In this document: positions 1 through 6,423 of the stretch, piece after piece
How the letters are laid out: each line of letters starts with the position of its first letter
How positions within the stretch are numbered: the first letter of the stretch is position 1
Source of the DNA: an uncultured Lachnospiraceae bacterium
Lineage (GTDB): Bacteria; Bacillota_A; Clostridia; Lachnospirales; Lachnospiraceae
DNA length: 8,038 bases
NCBI GenBank assembly: GCA_902787595.1
Contig: CADAHD010000139.1
Span: forward strand, 1 to 8,038
Direction of reading: 5' to 3'
Position numbers and translations under genes: made by a program
The notes under the pieces: model-generated
Told to the model about the DNA's origin: nothing
Database searches by the model: none
What the model saw: the letters and a program-made list of their open reading frames with translations, nothing else

Positions 1-1157
1 TTCAGCCCTTCCTTCAGAGCATCCTTTACCCGCTGTGCTGATTTGTCCGGAGAGACGATGATAACATCCCTGCAGTATTCCGTGGCGAAAAGTTCCATGC
101 CGGGTTCACTGCATTTGATACCGAGCTCTACCCAGCCTGCGCCATTATTTTTCAGATGATATTTTTTTGCAGTGTCCGTTTTAACGGGCACTGTTTTTTT
201 TAGTTTTGAAATTGTAGCGGCATCGCCTTTTCCAAAGGTATCAACGATAGTGTTCATCATGTTGTTGGCTGATGCATTAACAAGGATACGGTAATTTGAC
301 AGGCTGCCGGAATACATGACGGGATTCTTTGCGCGGTAGTCTGATTTTGACTCGTGCTCATCTGAGGAGTACTTTTTCAGTTCTTCAGGATCGGTATCTT
401 CGACAGGTTCGATTTGGAGAATACGGTCAACACGCAGGTTTACCGTATTCTTATATTTTTTGATACCCATAATGCAGTAGTAATATCCGTTGCTCCAGAT
501 CAGGCGCAGCGGACGCATTATCTTAGGATAACCTTCTTTTTGCTCTAAGATCAGCTTGTCATTATAAAAACCGTATTTTATCGTAGCCAGCTGCTTGTTC
601 CTGATGATATTTGCCAGGGCGTCGATATTCTGCAGGACTTCGTTGTCTTCCTTAAGCAGAGCATCGGCTGGGGAAGGGGTATAACGGAGCAGTTCTTTTG
701 ATAAGGGGCGCAGGGAAGACAGCTTGTAAGAGATATTCCTAATGTCATCCACGCAGAAATAATTGTAAGTTTCAATCGCGTCATAAAGAGTCATTAATTC
801 GCTTTCAAGTAAAACGGATTCGTAATAATACATATCCGGGGCTCCTGCGATTTCTACATGCCTCAGATAAAAACTCAGACCGTTGCTTAAATTTAGATCT
901 TTATGGCGGGTGGTTTCCGTGATCTTTTCATCACGAAAAACACCGAGCCCTATGCCTTCCAGAGCATTCAGCATACGTGTCAGAGTGGAGCGGTCCATGC
1001 TCACTCCGTATTGACTTGAATAATCCTTATTCAGGTGATCCAGGATCTCTTTTTCTGTGATCGGATGTTTTTTATCGCTGTGATTCTTTAATGTGAGTAT
1101 CAGGTACAGTACATTGAATTGTTTGATGCTTCCGGTAGATTTTGATGCAGCAGCCAT
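1..1157 (-). CDS. WYL-domain transcriptional regulator (C-terminus cut by window edge)
   Basis: An uninterrupted minus-strand frame of 385 codons starts at the ATG at 1157-1155 and reaches the window edge without a stop. A GGAGG ribosome binding site (complement of 1166-1170) lies 8 nt upstream of the start. The N-terminus (about residues 10-75) looks like a winged helix-turn-helix, with SMDRSTLTRMLNALE as the likely recognition helix. The WYL domain is marked by PLRLIWSNG (216-224), then GYYYCIMG (224-231) and LRVDRI (241-246), matching the family pattern of a Pro-Leu-Arg strand, the WYL strand and an R-x-D-R-I strand. The name-giving residues read Y-Y-C instead of W-Y-L. Proteins of this type bind operator DNA and sense a ligand, often a nucleic acid or nucleotide, through the WYL domain. 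It is divergent from the AAA+/VWA operon and shares its control region, so it is the probable local regulator; whether it activates or represses is not shown. Length fits the family, so little is probably missing. Confidence 0.85.
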   Translation of the reverse strand, partial: MAAASKSTGSIKQFNVLYLILTLKNHSDKKHPITEKEILDHLNKDYSSQYGVSMDRSTLTRMLNALEGIGLGVFRDEKITETTRHKDLNLSNGLSFYLRHVEIAGAPDMYYYESVLLESELMTLYDAIETYNYFCVDDIRNISYKLSSLRPLSKELLRYTPSPADALLKEDNEVLQNIDALANIIRNKQLATIKYGFYNDKLILEQKEGYPKIMRPLRLIWSNGYYYCIMGIKKYKNTVNLRVDRILQIEPVEDTDPEELKKYSSDEHESKSDYRAKNPVMYSGSLSNYRILVNASANNMMNTIVDTFGKGDAATISKLKKTVPVKTDTAKKYHLKNNGAGWVELGIKCSEPGMELFATEYCRDVIIVSPDKSAQRVKDALKEGL

Positions 1158-1165
1158 TTTGATAA

Positions 1166-1170
1166 CCTCC
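1166..1170 (-). promoter_or_regulatory. Ribosome binding site of the WYL regulator
   Basis: The plus strand reads cctcc, giving GGAGG on the minus strand, 8 nt before the ATG at 1157. It fixes the start of the regulator, whose reading frame has no visible stop. Confidence 0.75.
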
Positions 1171-1179
1171 GTAATTGCT

Positions 1180-1195
1180 TGTGCATTTTTGCACA
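1180..1195. promoter_or_regulatory. Palindromic operator copy 1 (TGTGCA-TTTT-TGCACA)
   Basis: A perfect 6-bp inverted repeat around four T's, lying in the leader of the WYL gene 22 bp before its ATG. The same arms recur at 1248-1263 and 7523-7538. On the minus strand it lies downstream of the likely promoter elements of the regulator, at or just after the expected transcription start, a placement typical of autorepression. The binding protein is inferred to be the adjacent WYL regulator. The arms distantly resemble CRP/FNR half-sites, but no such gene is in view. Confidence 0.75.
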
Positions 1196-1202
1196 CGCCT
1201 TT

Positions 1203-1213
1203 AGTTTAGCATA
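1203..1213 (-). promoter_or_regulatory. Possible -10 region of the WYL regulator promoter
   Basis: The minus strand reads TATGCTAAACT across this stretch, offering two overlapping -10 candidates, TATGCT and TAAACT. TAAACT has a weak TTTCCT at a 17-bp spacing as a possible -35. Either would start transcription around 1195-1201, right at operator copy 1. The choice between them cannot be made by eye. Confidence 0.35.
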
Positions 1214-1247
1214 AATACCGTCAGCAGGAAAGAAGGAACAAGGCGAA

Positions 1248-1263
1248 TGTGCAATTTTGCACA
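1248..1263. promoter_or_regulatory. Palindromic operator copy 2 (TGTGCA-ATTT-TGCACA)
   Basis: A perfect 6-bp inverted repeat with the same arms as the copies at 1180 and 7523. It ends 11 bp before the TTTAAT -10 box of the operon promoter and therefore occupies the -35 region, where no good -35 hexamer is visible. A bound regulator could block RNA polymerase or replace the missing -35 contact. Its centre is 68 bp from that of copy 1. Confidence 0.8.
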
Positions 1264-1271
1264 AGGGTTTG

Positions 1272-1280
1272 TGGTTTAAT
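1272..1280 (+). promoter_or_regulatory. Extended -10 promoter of the AAA+/VWA operon
   Basis: TGGTTTAAT fits an extended -10 element (TGn followed by TTTAAT at 1275-1280). Transcription would start near 1286-1288, leaving a leader of about 19 nt that carries the ribosome binding site. There is no convincing -35 box: that position is taken by operator copy 2. Confidence 0.55.
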
Positions 1281-1290
1281 CATCCCGGAT

Positions 1291-1297
1291 AAGGAGG
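1291..1297 (+). promoter_or_regulatory. Ribosome binding site of the first operon gene
   Basis: AAGGAGG lies 8 nt before the ATG at 1306, an essentially consensus Firmicutes Shine-Dalgarno site. It supports the chosen start of the 446-aa protein. Confidence 0.8.
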
Positions 1298-1305
1298 ACG
1301 GATAA

Positions 1306-2646
1306 ATGGGGATATTCAGCAGTAAAGGAAGCATTGAACCCGGAGATCAGGCAAAGGCATTTGAAAACTTGCCGGATATAGATAAGGAGATGATCAGAAA
1401 GATCCTGCGTGACTGGAATAAATATTCGGAAGATGCGATGGCAGAGCTGATCTGTGATATGGCGGGGCTGAAAGCTGAGTTTCCGGACGGAAAAGTAAGA
1501 TTTTCTTATCCGGGTTTCGGATATTCGAGTTTCGCCATTAACCAGCCGGGGCTGATCATAAAGAGTATGCCGGTACTGCTTTTTGCCATCTACCGCGGAG
1601 AGTACAAGGTGGCCGTGCAGCTCTTTAATTCTGAGGAATACGGAGCGCCGGATAAAATGGGACCGGTGGTTACTTATGGTATTGACTTTTGCTCAGATCA
1701 CGATCCTTTCTCAAATACGGATCAGGCGGGCGCCGAAAGTATACGGCTGGTTGGGAAGCAGGAGAATAAGTGCCTGTACGGATTCGTGCTGGCGGATCTG
1801 TGCAGGAGCGGCAAGCATATCAGCCAGCAGTTTGCTTACCGTTTCCTGAAAAAATACTATGGCGAAGCAGAGAGCGGATGGTTTCGCTGCAACCACGGGA
1901 TCGTGCCCCATGAGGCGCCAGGAACTGTCAATCCGCTCACGGGGAATGCTTTCTGCGCTGAACCGGTAAAGACAAATGCGCTGACTATATATGTGAAGCT
2001 GCTGGACTTTATCCGCAAAACGGATGAAGCTTTTTTCCGGAAGTTTGTGGATGCCGGGGTATTTGCCGAGCTGTTTGTAAAAAGCAGCTTTATTGCTGAT
2101 GACGAAAACCGCCGGGAAAACTTAAGGCTGATCCGTAAGATGTACGTGCCCGGGATCGCAGACGCTGAAAAAGTGTGGCACGAGACAGGGATGTTCGCTG
2201 AGGGTGATCTGAACGAAAGGAGGATCATCGGAATGACGATTGCCGCCTACCCGCAGTTATCGAAAAACTGGGCTTATGTGACCGGAGAAAAGCTTACGTT
2301 CAGGATAGGGCATGCAGATCTGGACGATCTTAAATATGAAGAGGTGGATCATATCCCTTTTGGCTGCTATGCAAGTATGAAGGCTGACGGAACCATCGCA
2401 GGGAATTTCCTGAAAATAATGATCAGGGGCGCCGACCAGGTGGATTATGAAGGCGACTCCGGTAAGTACCGCTTTGATCTGGATTACCTCCTGGATGAAG
2501 GCGGGGAGGAGCTGGCGCTGATGGCTCTTAAAAAGGATTTTATCCGCGCCCGTGATGTGGAGACAGCGCTTAAGCATCTGGAGGAGAAGAAAAAGAGTTT
2601 TCTGATACCGGCTCTGCTTCTGAAAGCGCACGGGGAATGGGCTTAA
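1306..2646 (+). CDS. Unrecognised protein with ankyrin-like helical segments
   Basis: First gene of the operon, 446 aa, soluble: no signal peptide or membrane segment is seen. I do not recognise the family as a whole. Residues 88-107 (SMPVLLFAIYRGEYKVAVQL) resemble one ankyrin repeat, with the usual small-residue/Arg-Gly turn between two helices. The C-terminal 40 residues form another helix-turn-helix pair ending ALLLKAHGE, of the kind seen at the end of divergent ankyrin arrays. The middle (125-220) is rich in Cys, His and aromatic residues (FCSDHDPF, WFRCNHG, PHEAPG), but no known catalytic motif could be assigned. The C-terminal module recurs in the 157-aa protein encoded at 4086, which argues that the two work in the same complex. 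A role as adaptor or substrate-binding subunit of the MoxR/VWA machine is inference. The consensus ribosome binding site supports the start. Confidence 0.8.
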   Translation: MGIFSSKGSIEPGDQAKAFENLPDIDKEMIRKILRDWNKYSEDAMAELICDMAGLKAEFPDGKVRFSYPGFGYSSFAINQPGLIIKSMPVLLFAIYRGEYKVAVQLFNSEEYGAPDKMGPVVTYGIDFCSDHDPFSNTDQAGAESIRLVGKQENKCLYGFVLADLCRSGKHISQQFAYRFLKKYYGEAESGWFRCNHGIVPHEAPGTVNPLTGNAFCAEPVKTNALTIYVKLLDFIRKTDEAFFRKFVDAGVFAELFVKSSFIADDENRRENLRLIRKMYVPGIADAEKVWHETGMFAEGDLNERRIIGMTIAAYPQLSKNWAYVTGEKLTFRIGHADLDDLKYEEVDHIPFGCYASMKADGTIAGNFLKIMIRGADQVDYEGDSGKYRFDLDYLLDEGGEELALMALKKDFIRARDVETALKHLEEKKKSFLIPALLLKAHGEWA

Positions 2647-2672
2647 AGATGCAGAGTTGGATATGTGAGTTG

Positions 2673-2680
2673 AAAGGAGG
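2673..2680 (+). promoter_or_regulatory. Ribosome binding site of the VWA protein gene
   Basis: AAAGGAGG lies 5 nt before the ATG at 2686, within the 39-bp gap after the previous stop. It supports this start, and the short gap supports one transcript. Confidence 0.75.
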
Positions 2681-2685
2681 AGAGG

Positions 2686-4089
2686 ATGGGTGAAAGGAAA
2701 TACCGCAGGGAATTAACTCCGGTAAAGAAAAAGTATAGGGCGGTGGCACTGGCGGGAGAACGCATGAACCGGGCGCTGGCGCATATCAAGCGTGAGTACA
2801 GCTGCCTGATCGATGCAGTGAATTATCTGCAGCCGGTGGCAGTGGAGGAAAAGCTGGGAAGCATTGCCACGGATGGGAGGAAAATCTTTTATCACGCAGA
2901 GGAGCTGGACCGCGGGGTGTCTGATGAGTGTCTGGAGTTCCGTATCCTGCACATCATTTTTCACGGGCTGCTGGGGCATTTTGCCAGAGGCTCGGATTAT
3001 GATAACAGGAAGCTTGCCTGGGATGTGATGGATCTGCAGGTAGTCAGGCTTTTCAACGAATCCGGCATCAACTATGAGAACTTTGAGATCCTTATGCGGC
3101 AGGGCTATCCCGACGTGCGGAGCCTGTTTAAGGAACAGACAGGGTTTTCACTCTATTACAATGCCGGAAAGGATCCGGCGCTTCAGCGTAGTGTCAGACA
3201 GATGAGCAACATGGTACGAAGGCTTGCTCCGGGAGATCTGGATGATCACAGTACCTGGGCATTGCCGCGGCTGGAGGTGGAGATACGCCCGCTGGACGCA
3301 CAGGACGTTGAGGGCTGGATGGACATCACGGGAGCCATGACGGGGCTGGCTGCAGGGAGCCTGCCGAAAGAACTGGAAAATGCGCTGGCCAGAGCGATAC
3401 GGCGGTCGGCATCAGGGGGATTCAGTCATGGCAGGGGGAATGCCGAAGGAGAAGAGGTGGTCGCGGAAGCTGAGGGGCTGCTCTGTTATACGGATCTGAT
3501 AGATGAAGTATCGAAAGTAGTGGAGATGAGTGCGGAGGAAGATGAGATCGATCCGGTTGTATATGAATACGGATTGTCGCTCTATGGAAACGTGCCGCTG
3601 ATCGAGCCTTTGGAATACAGATGTACGTATGCACTGGGTTCTGTCGTGATCGCGATCGACACCAGCGGATCCTGCGGGGAGTTCCTTAAGGAATTCTGGA
3701 CAGAGACAGTCCAGATCTTCAGGGAGATCGGGCAGCGTGGCAGCATCGGGAAACTGCATTATCTGGAGTGTGATGCAGAGATCGATTACGAAAAGGAATA
3801 CGGGGACGTGGATGAGCTGGAAACCACCGGGAATCCGGGACACAGTTTCTGCGGGTTTGGCGGGACGGATTTCTGCCCGGTATTTGAAAGGGCGGAAGAG
3901 TATGAAAAAGAAGGAGAGAAGATAGATCTTCTGATCTATTTCTCTGACGGGATAGGAGATTATCCGGATACCCCGCCTGAATATCCGGTATACTTTGTCT
4001 TTCCCACAAAGCAGGAATATGAATACTCGGAGCAGATGAGACCCGGCTGGGTGAACAGTCTGATTTTAAAGAAGGAGACAGGAAGATGA
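2686..4089 (+). CDS. VWA-domain protein with degenerate metallopeptidase-like N-terminus
   Basis: A 467-aa protein with the two-part layout of the VWA-like/putative metallopeptidase family (DUF2201 type) usually paired with MoxR ATPases. The N-terminal half contains ILHIIFHGLLGHFARG (residues 87-102) followed by WDVMDLQVVRL (112-122), the positions where family members carry an HExxH zinc motif and a downstream Asp. Here the motif reads H89-I-I-F-H93, so the catalytic Glu is missing. The C-terminal half is a VWA domain with a complete MIDAS metal site: D325-T-S327-G-S329, T394 in GGTD, and D421 in FSDG. Such proteins bind partners through the metal ion and are remodelled by a MoxR ATPase, here encoded two genes downstream. 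An acidic stretch lies at 279-289 before the VWA domain. Likely cytoplasmic scaffold or target-binding subunit rather than an active protease. The stop overlaps the next start. Confidence 0.85.
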   Translation: MGERKYRRELTPVKKKYRAVALAGERMNRALAHIKREYSCLIDAVNYLQPVAVEEKLGSIATDGRKIFYHAEELDRGVSDECLEFRILHIIFHGLLGHFARGSDYDNRKLAWDVMDLQVVRLFNESGINYENFEILMRQGYPDVRSLFKEQTGFSLYYNAGKDPALQRSVRQMSNMVRRLAPGDLDDHSTWALPRLEVEIRPLDAQDVEGWMDITGAMTGLAAGSLPKELENALARAIRRSASGGFSHGRGNAEGEEVVAEAEGLLCYTDLIDEVSKVVEMSAEEDEIDPVVYEYGLSLYGNVPLIEPLEYRCTYALGSVVIAIDTSGSCGEFLKEFWTETVQIFREIGQRGSIGKLHYLECDAEIDYEKEYGDVDELETTGNPGHSFCGFGGTDFCPVFERAEEYEKEGEKIDLLIYFSDGIGDYPDTPPEYPVYFVFPTKQEYEYSEQMRPGWVNSLILKKETGR

Positions 4090-4559
4090 TAAGAGATAAT
4101 ATGGATTTCTGGAACTATCTGGTGACAAGAGTGGCACCGTCGGATGCTGTGAATTATTTTGAAACATGGCATAAGCAGGGGAACGGGACAACTCTGCAGG
4201 CAGATCTGGGAGACCGCCGTGTGCTTAAGTGGTTTAAGGACTTCTTTGCAAACAACGGTGACGGCGTATTTGACGAACGTCTGCTTAAATATGTGGACTG
4301 CTTTACCGTCACAGATAAGGCGCGAAAAGCAGATCTGATAGGGGCTGCGCTGGACCGCTGTGCAGACCGCAGGGAAAACGCCGGTGAGGAGCTGAAGTTT
4401 TTCAGCATGCTCTTATATAAGGAGCTGATCAATACGGCGGATATCAGGAGCTGCTTAAAGGAGATCCGTGCTAGGGGGCTTTATGAGCTGATCCCGCTGC
4501 TGTATCTGCTGGACAACGGAGAAATGGATACCTATACAGCGGATTTTATTAAAAGATAG
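4086..4559 (+). CDS. Small helical protein of unknown function
   Basis: A 157-aa protein I do not recognise. Its ATG overlaps the stop of the VWA gene (ATGA at 4086-4089), and AAGGAG at 4072-4077 lies 8 nt upstream, so translation is probably coupled. The sequence looks mostly helical and soluble, with no membrane segment or signal peptide and no catalytic motif. Residues 106-146 end in ELIPLLYLLDNGE and align without gaps to the C-terminus of the 446-aa protein encoded at 1306 (residues 404-444): conserved Lys, Ile, Asp, Leu-Lys, Leu-Ile-Pro and Gly-Glu positions, 14 identities over 39 residues by eye. This suggests a shared docking or ankyrin-cap module. Its place between the VWA and MoxR genes suggests an adaptor of that pair, which is inference. 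Confidence 0.75.
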   Translation: MIRDNMDFWNYLVTRVAPSDAVNYFETWHKQGNGTTLQADLGDRRVLKWFKDFFANNGDGVFDERLLKYVDCFTVTDKARKADLIGAALDRCADRRENAGEELKFFSMLLYKELINTADIRSCLKEIRARGLYELIPLLYLLDNGEMDTYTADFIKR

Positions 4560-4564
4560 GAGGT
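4557..4564 (+). promoter_or_regulatory. Ribosome binding site of the MoxR gene, overlapping the upstream stop
   Basis: TAGGAGGT contains both the TAG stop of the 157-aa gene (4557-4559) and the GGAGG site 8 nt before the ATG at 4572. Ribosomes ending the upstream gene would uncover or directly feed this site, implying coupled, balanced expression. Confidence 0.7.
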
Positions 4565-4571
4565 AGACAGA

Positions 4572-5756
4572 ATGATCGCAAAGAACAGCGGAAAGACAAG
4601 CTACAACGTGAGTGAGGCCAAGAAGGAGATCATGACGGCGATACGGGCGTACTATGCAAAGGACGCGGAGGGAAAGTATTATTACGATCCCGTGAACCGT
4701 CTGCCTTTTTATCTGGAGGGACCTCCCGGCATCGGCAAGACAGAGCTGGTGCGTCAGATAAGCGAAGAGCTGGGGATAGGCTTTGTCAGCTTTTCCGTTA
4801 CGCATCACACCAGGAATTCCATCATCGGTCTGCCGGTGATCGAGGATCTGGAAGATGGCGGGAAGTACACTGAGTATACGATGTCTGAAGTGATCGCAGC
4901 GGTGGTACGTGAGTGCGAAGCGGGGCAGAAGGAAGGGATTCTTTTACTGGACGAATTCAACTGTGCCTCTGATACCATCATGCCCGTGATGCTGGCATTT
5001 CTGCAGACGCGGAATATCGGTCTTTATCATCTGCCGGAGGGCTGGAGCCTGGTGCTGTGCGGCAACCCGGTGGAGTATAATGCGGCGGCAAAGCGCTTTA
5101 CGCCGGCTATCCTGGACCGTGTGCGCAGGCTGGATCTGCTCCCGGAGGCAGAGGACTTCTTTGCATACGCAGAAACAAAGGCGTTTAACTATCTGGTACT
5201 GGATTACCTTAAGCTGAATCCGCAGAACATCTACAAAGTGACGAGCAGCAGGGAACACCCGGAAACGGTAACTGCCAGAGGCTGGGAGAATCTGGCCAGG
5301 ACCATTGATGCATACACCGCGGAAGGCCTGGAGCTGAACCGCATGACGGTGCTTCAGTTTATCAAGTCGGTGCAGATCGCCGATGATTTCTGGAACTACT
5401 ACTGGCTGCACCACAATTCTTTCACTGAGGCAGAGCTCCTCAAGATCCTGGATGGGGATGAGGATCCGGCTCTGGTGGAGAGCTTTAATAAAAACGACAG
5501 GAGCTTTGGCGAGAGCGCCCTGGATATCCTTGAAAAAGGGCTCCTTCGCAACGTGGCCTACGAGGCCACAGACAAGCTGGCTGTGAAGATCGGAAGGGTA
5601 TTCGATTTCCTTGACAGGCTTAATGACGCACAGTCGCTTAAAGAAAAGTTTTTCTTCCGCGTCACAGAGAATACGGAGCTCTGCAACGTGGTCTTCAAGG
5701 TAAAGAGCGTGCAGTATCTGCAGATAGCAAAGCAGATGTACGGTATGACCGGCTAA
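4572..5756 (+). CDS. MoxR-type AAA+ ATPase
   Basis: A 394-aa ATPase with all core AAA+ elements. Walker A is GPPGIGKT (residues 50-57), Walker B is ILLLDE (123-128) followed by FNCA, sensor 1 is the Asn in LCGNP (N165), the arginine-finger region is AILDRVRR (179-186), and ARGW (235-238) fits sensor 2. The order and wording match MoxR family members (GPPGxGKT, LLLDExNRA, ATQNP, xxLDRF). MoxR proteins form hexameric rings that use ATP to remodel proteins, usually together with a VWA-domain partner. The VWA protein at 2686 is the obvious partner. The region after residue 250, with an aromatic patch DDFWNYYWLHH (271-281) and a C-terminal helical tail, is specific to this protein and could bind the small upstream protein or a target. 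No membrane segment. The ribosome binding site fixes the start. Confidence 0.92.
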   Translation: MIAKNSGKTSYNVSEAKKEIMTAIRAYYAKDAEGKYYYDPVNRLPFYLEGPPGIGKTELVRQISEELGIGFVSFSVTHHTRNSIIGLPVIEDLEDGGKYTEYTMSEVIAAVVRECEAGQKEGILLLDEFNCASDTIMPVMLAFLQTRNIGLYHLPEGWSLVLCGNPVEYNAAAKRFTPAILDRVRRLDLLPEAEDFFAYAETKAFNYLVLDYLKLNPQNIYKVTSSREHPETVTARGWENLARTIDAYTAEGLELNRMTVLQFIKSVQIADDFWNYYWLHHNSFTEAELLKILDGDEDPALVESFNKNDRSFGESALDILEKGLLRNVAYEATDKLAVKIGRVFDFLDRLNDAQSLKEKFFFRVTENTELCNVVFKVKSVQYLQIAKQMYGMTG

Positions 5757-5762
5757 AGGAGG
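5755..5762 (+). promoter_or_regulatory. Ribosome binding site of the CbxX-type ATPase gene (N-terminal part)
   Basis: AAAGGAGG begins inside the TAA stop of the MoxR gene (5754-5756) and lies 7 nt before the ATG at 5770. It strongly supports initiation there and translational coupling to MoxR. The downstream reading frame that carries the ATPase domain has no site of comparable quality. Confidence 0.75.
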
Positions 5763-5769
5763 ATTCATT

Positions 5770-6423
5770 ATGTTTGACAGATATTTCAATTATTATTACA
5801 AGCGTATCCCTTATGTGAAGCTTGAACGCAGGGCGTTTGGCGGCTACAGCGCGGAGCGCATCATCCTTAAGAATGCGGTTTTCGGCGAAGGCTTCAGGGA
5901 CTATTCGGCACCGCTGGAAGATTGTATTAAGAGACATCAGGAAATGAATGAAGAGGCTGAGGATGAGGATATCCACAACTTCAAGCTGGTGCTGGTGAGT
6001 AACGATATCAACCGCATACGCAAATCGGCGCTCATCATTGCGGATGGTTTTGATCTGCTTTCTTATGATGAGGAAGATTACGGCTTTGAGTATGAAGATG
6101 AGCCGGGAAGCGACACATACAGTGATATCTTCGAGATCGAACTGGGGCGGGATCTGTCGGATGAGCGCGTAGCGGGCAATCCGTATATCTTAAAGACCAA
6201 CGTGATCTGTGAAGGGACGCAGGATTTCCGCTGCAGCGGATTTCTCTTCCGTGGGCTGGAGGCAGGCAGTCTGGGGGATCAGTGTCATGCCATTGCCGGT
6301 GTGCAGGGAGAGAATGTATTCGTGGGTATTACGGAGGAACTTCTGGATAAATGTGGTACGTCTGCCGGATGTGACGCCGGAGTATTACCGCAAGGTTGCT
6401 GCAGAGATGATCGAATGGGGTGA
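5770..6423 (+). CDS. N-terminal part of a frameshifted CbxX-type AAA+ protein
   Basis: This frame starts well (consensus ribosome binding site, 13-bp gap after the MoxR stop) and encodes 217 residues. I recognise no domain in the first 194; they show strand/helix alternation (FKLVLVSNDINR, residues 71-82), an acidic patch at 100-117 and ENVFVGITEELLDK (181-194). After K194 the frame turns into an unlikely Cys/Gly-rich tail (CGTSAGCDAGVLPQGCC) and stops. In the +1 frame from 6353 the codons read VVRLPDVTPEYYRK, a natural continuation that runs on into the AAA+ domain. The simplest reading is a single 572-aa protein broken by a one-base shift at about 6352. Alternatives are an assembly error, a true mutation that splits or kills the gene, programmed +1 frameshifting, or two genuinely separate proteins. 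The unrecognised N-terminus may be a degenerate first ATPase-like or substrate-binding domain. Confidence 0.7.
   Translation: MFDRYFNYYYKRIPYVKLERRAFGGYSAERIILKNAVFGEGFRDYSAPLEDCIKRHQEMNEEAEDEDIHNFKLVLVSNDINRIRKSALIIADGFDLLSYDEEDYGFEYEDEPGSDTYSDIFEIELGRDLSDERVAGNPYILKTNVICEGTQDFRCSGFLFRGLEAGSLGDQCHAIAGVQGENVFVGITEELLDKCGTSAGCDAGVLPQGCCRDDRMG
6343..6355 (+). other. Apparent +1 frameshift junction
   Basis: The bases run CTG GAT AAA T GTG GTA. Skipping the single T at 6352 joins ...EELLDK to VVRLPDVTPEYYRK and converts two overlapping partial frames into one of about 572 residues. No stop codon, U-rich slip or obvious Shine-Dalgarno stimulator of the known +1 type (such as the RF2 gene) sits at the junction. 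Mutation or sequencing error is therefore more likely than programmed recoding. Confidence 0.65.

Noticed and set aside
578..784. Short minus-strand frame (68 codons) inside the WYL gene
   Set aside because: It is in a different minus-strand frame from the regulator, which has clear WYL and HTH motifs across the same bases.
1248..1263. CRP/FNR-family binding site
   Set aside because: The arms resemble TGTGA-N6-TCACA only loosely. The repeats match one another much better, and a WYL regulator is directly adjacent, so that family is the better candidate.
4944..5789. Long open frame (281 codons) antisense to the MoxR ATPase gene
   Set aside because: It lies wholly opposite a gene with intact AAA+ motifs, has no ribosome binding site of note, and its predicted protein has no recognisable domain; it is a by-product of codon bias on the other strand.
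6209..6352. GTG at 6209 as the start of the CbxX-type ATPase
   Set aside because: The peptide it would add is shadow sequence of the upstream frame (which reads sensibly as RCSGFLFRGLEAGSLGDQ here), and there is no ribosome binding site.
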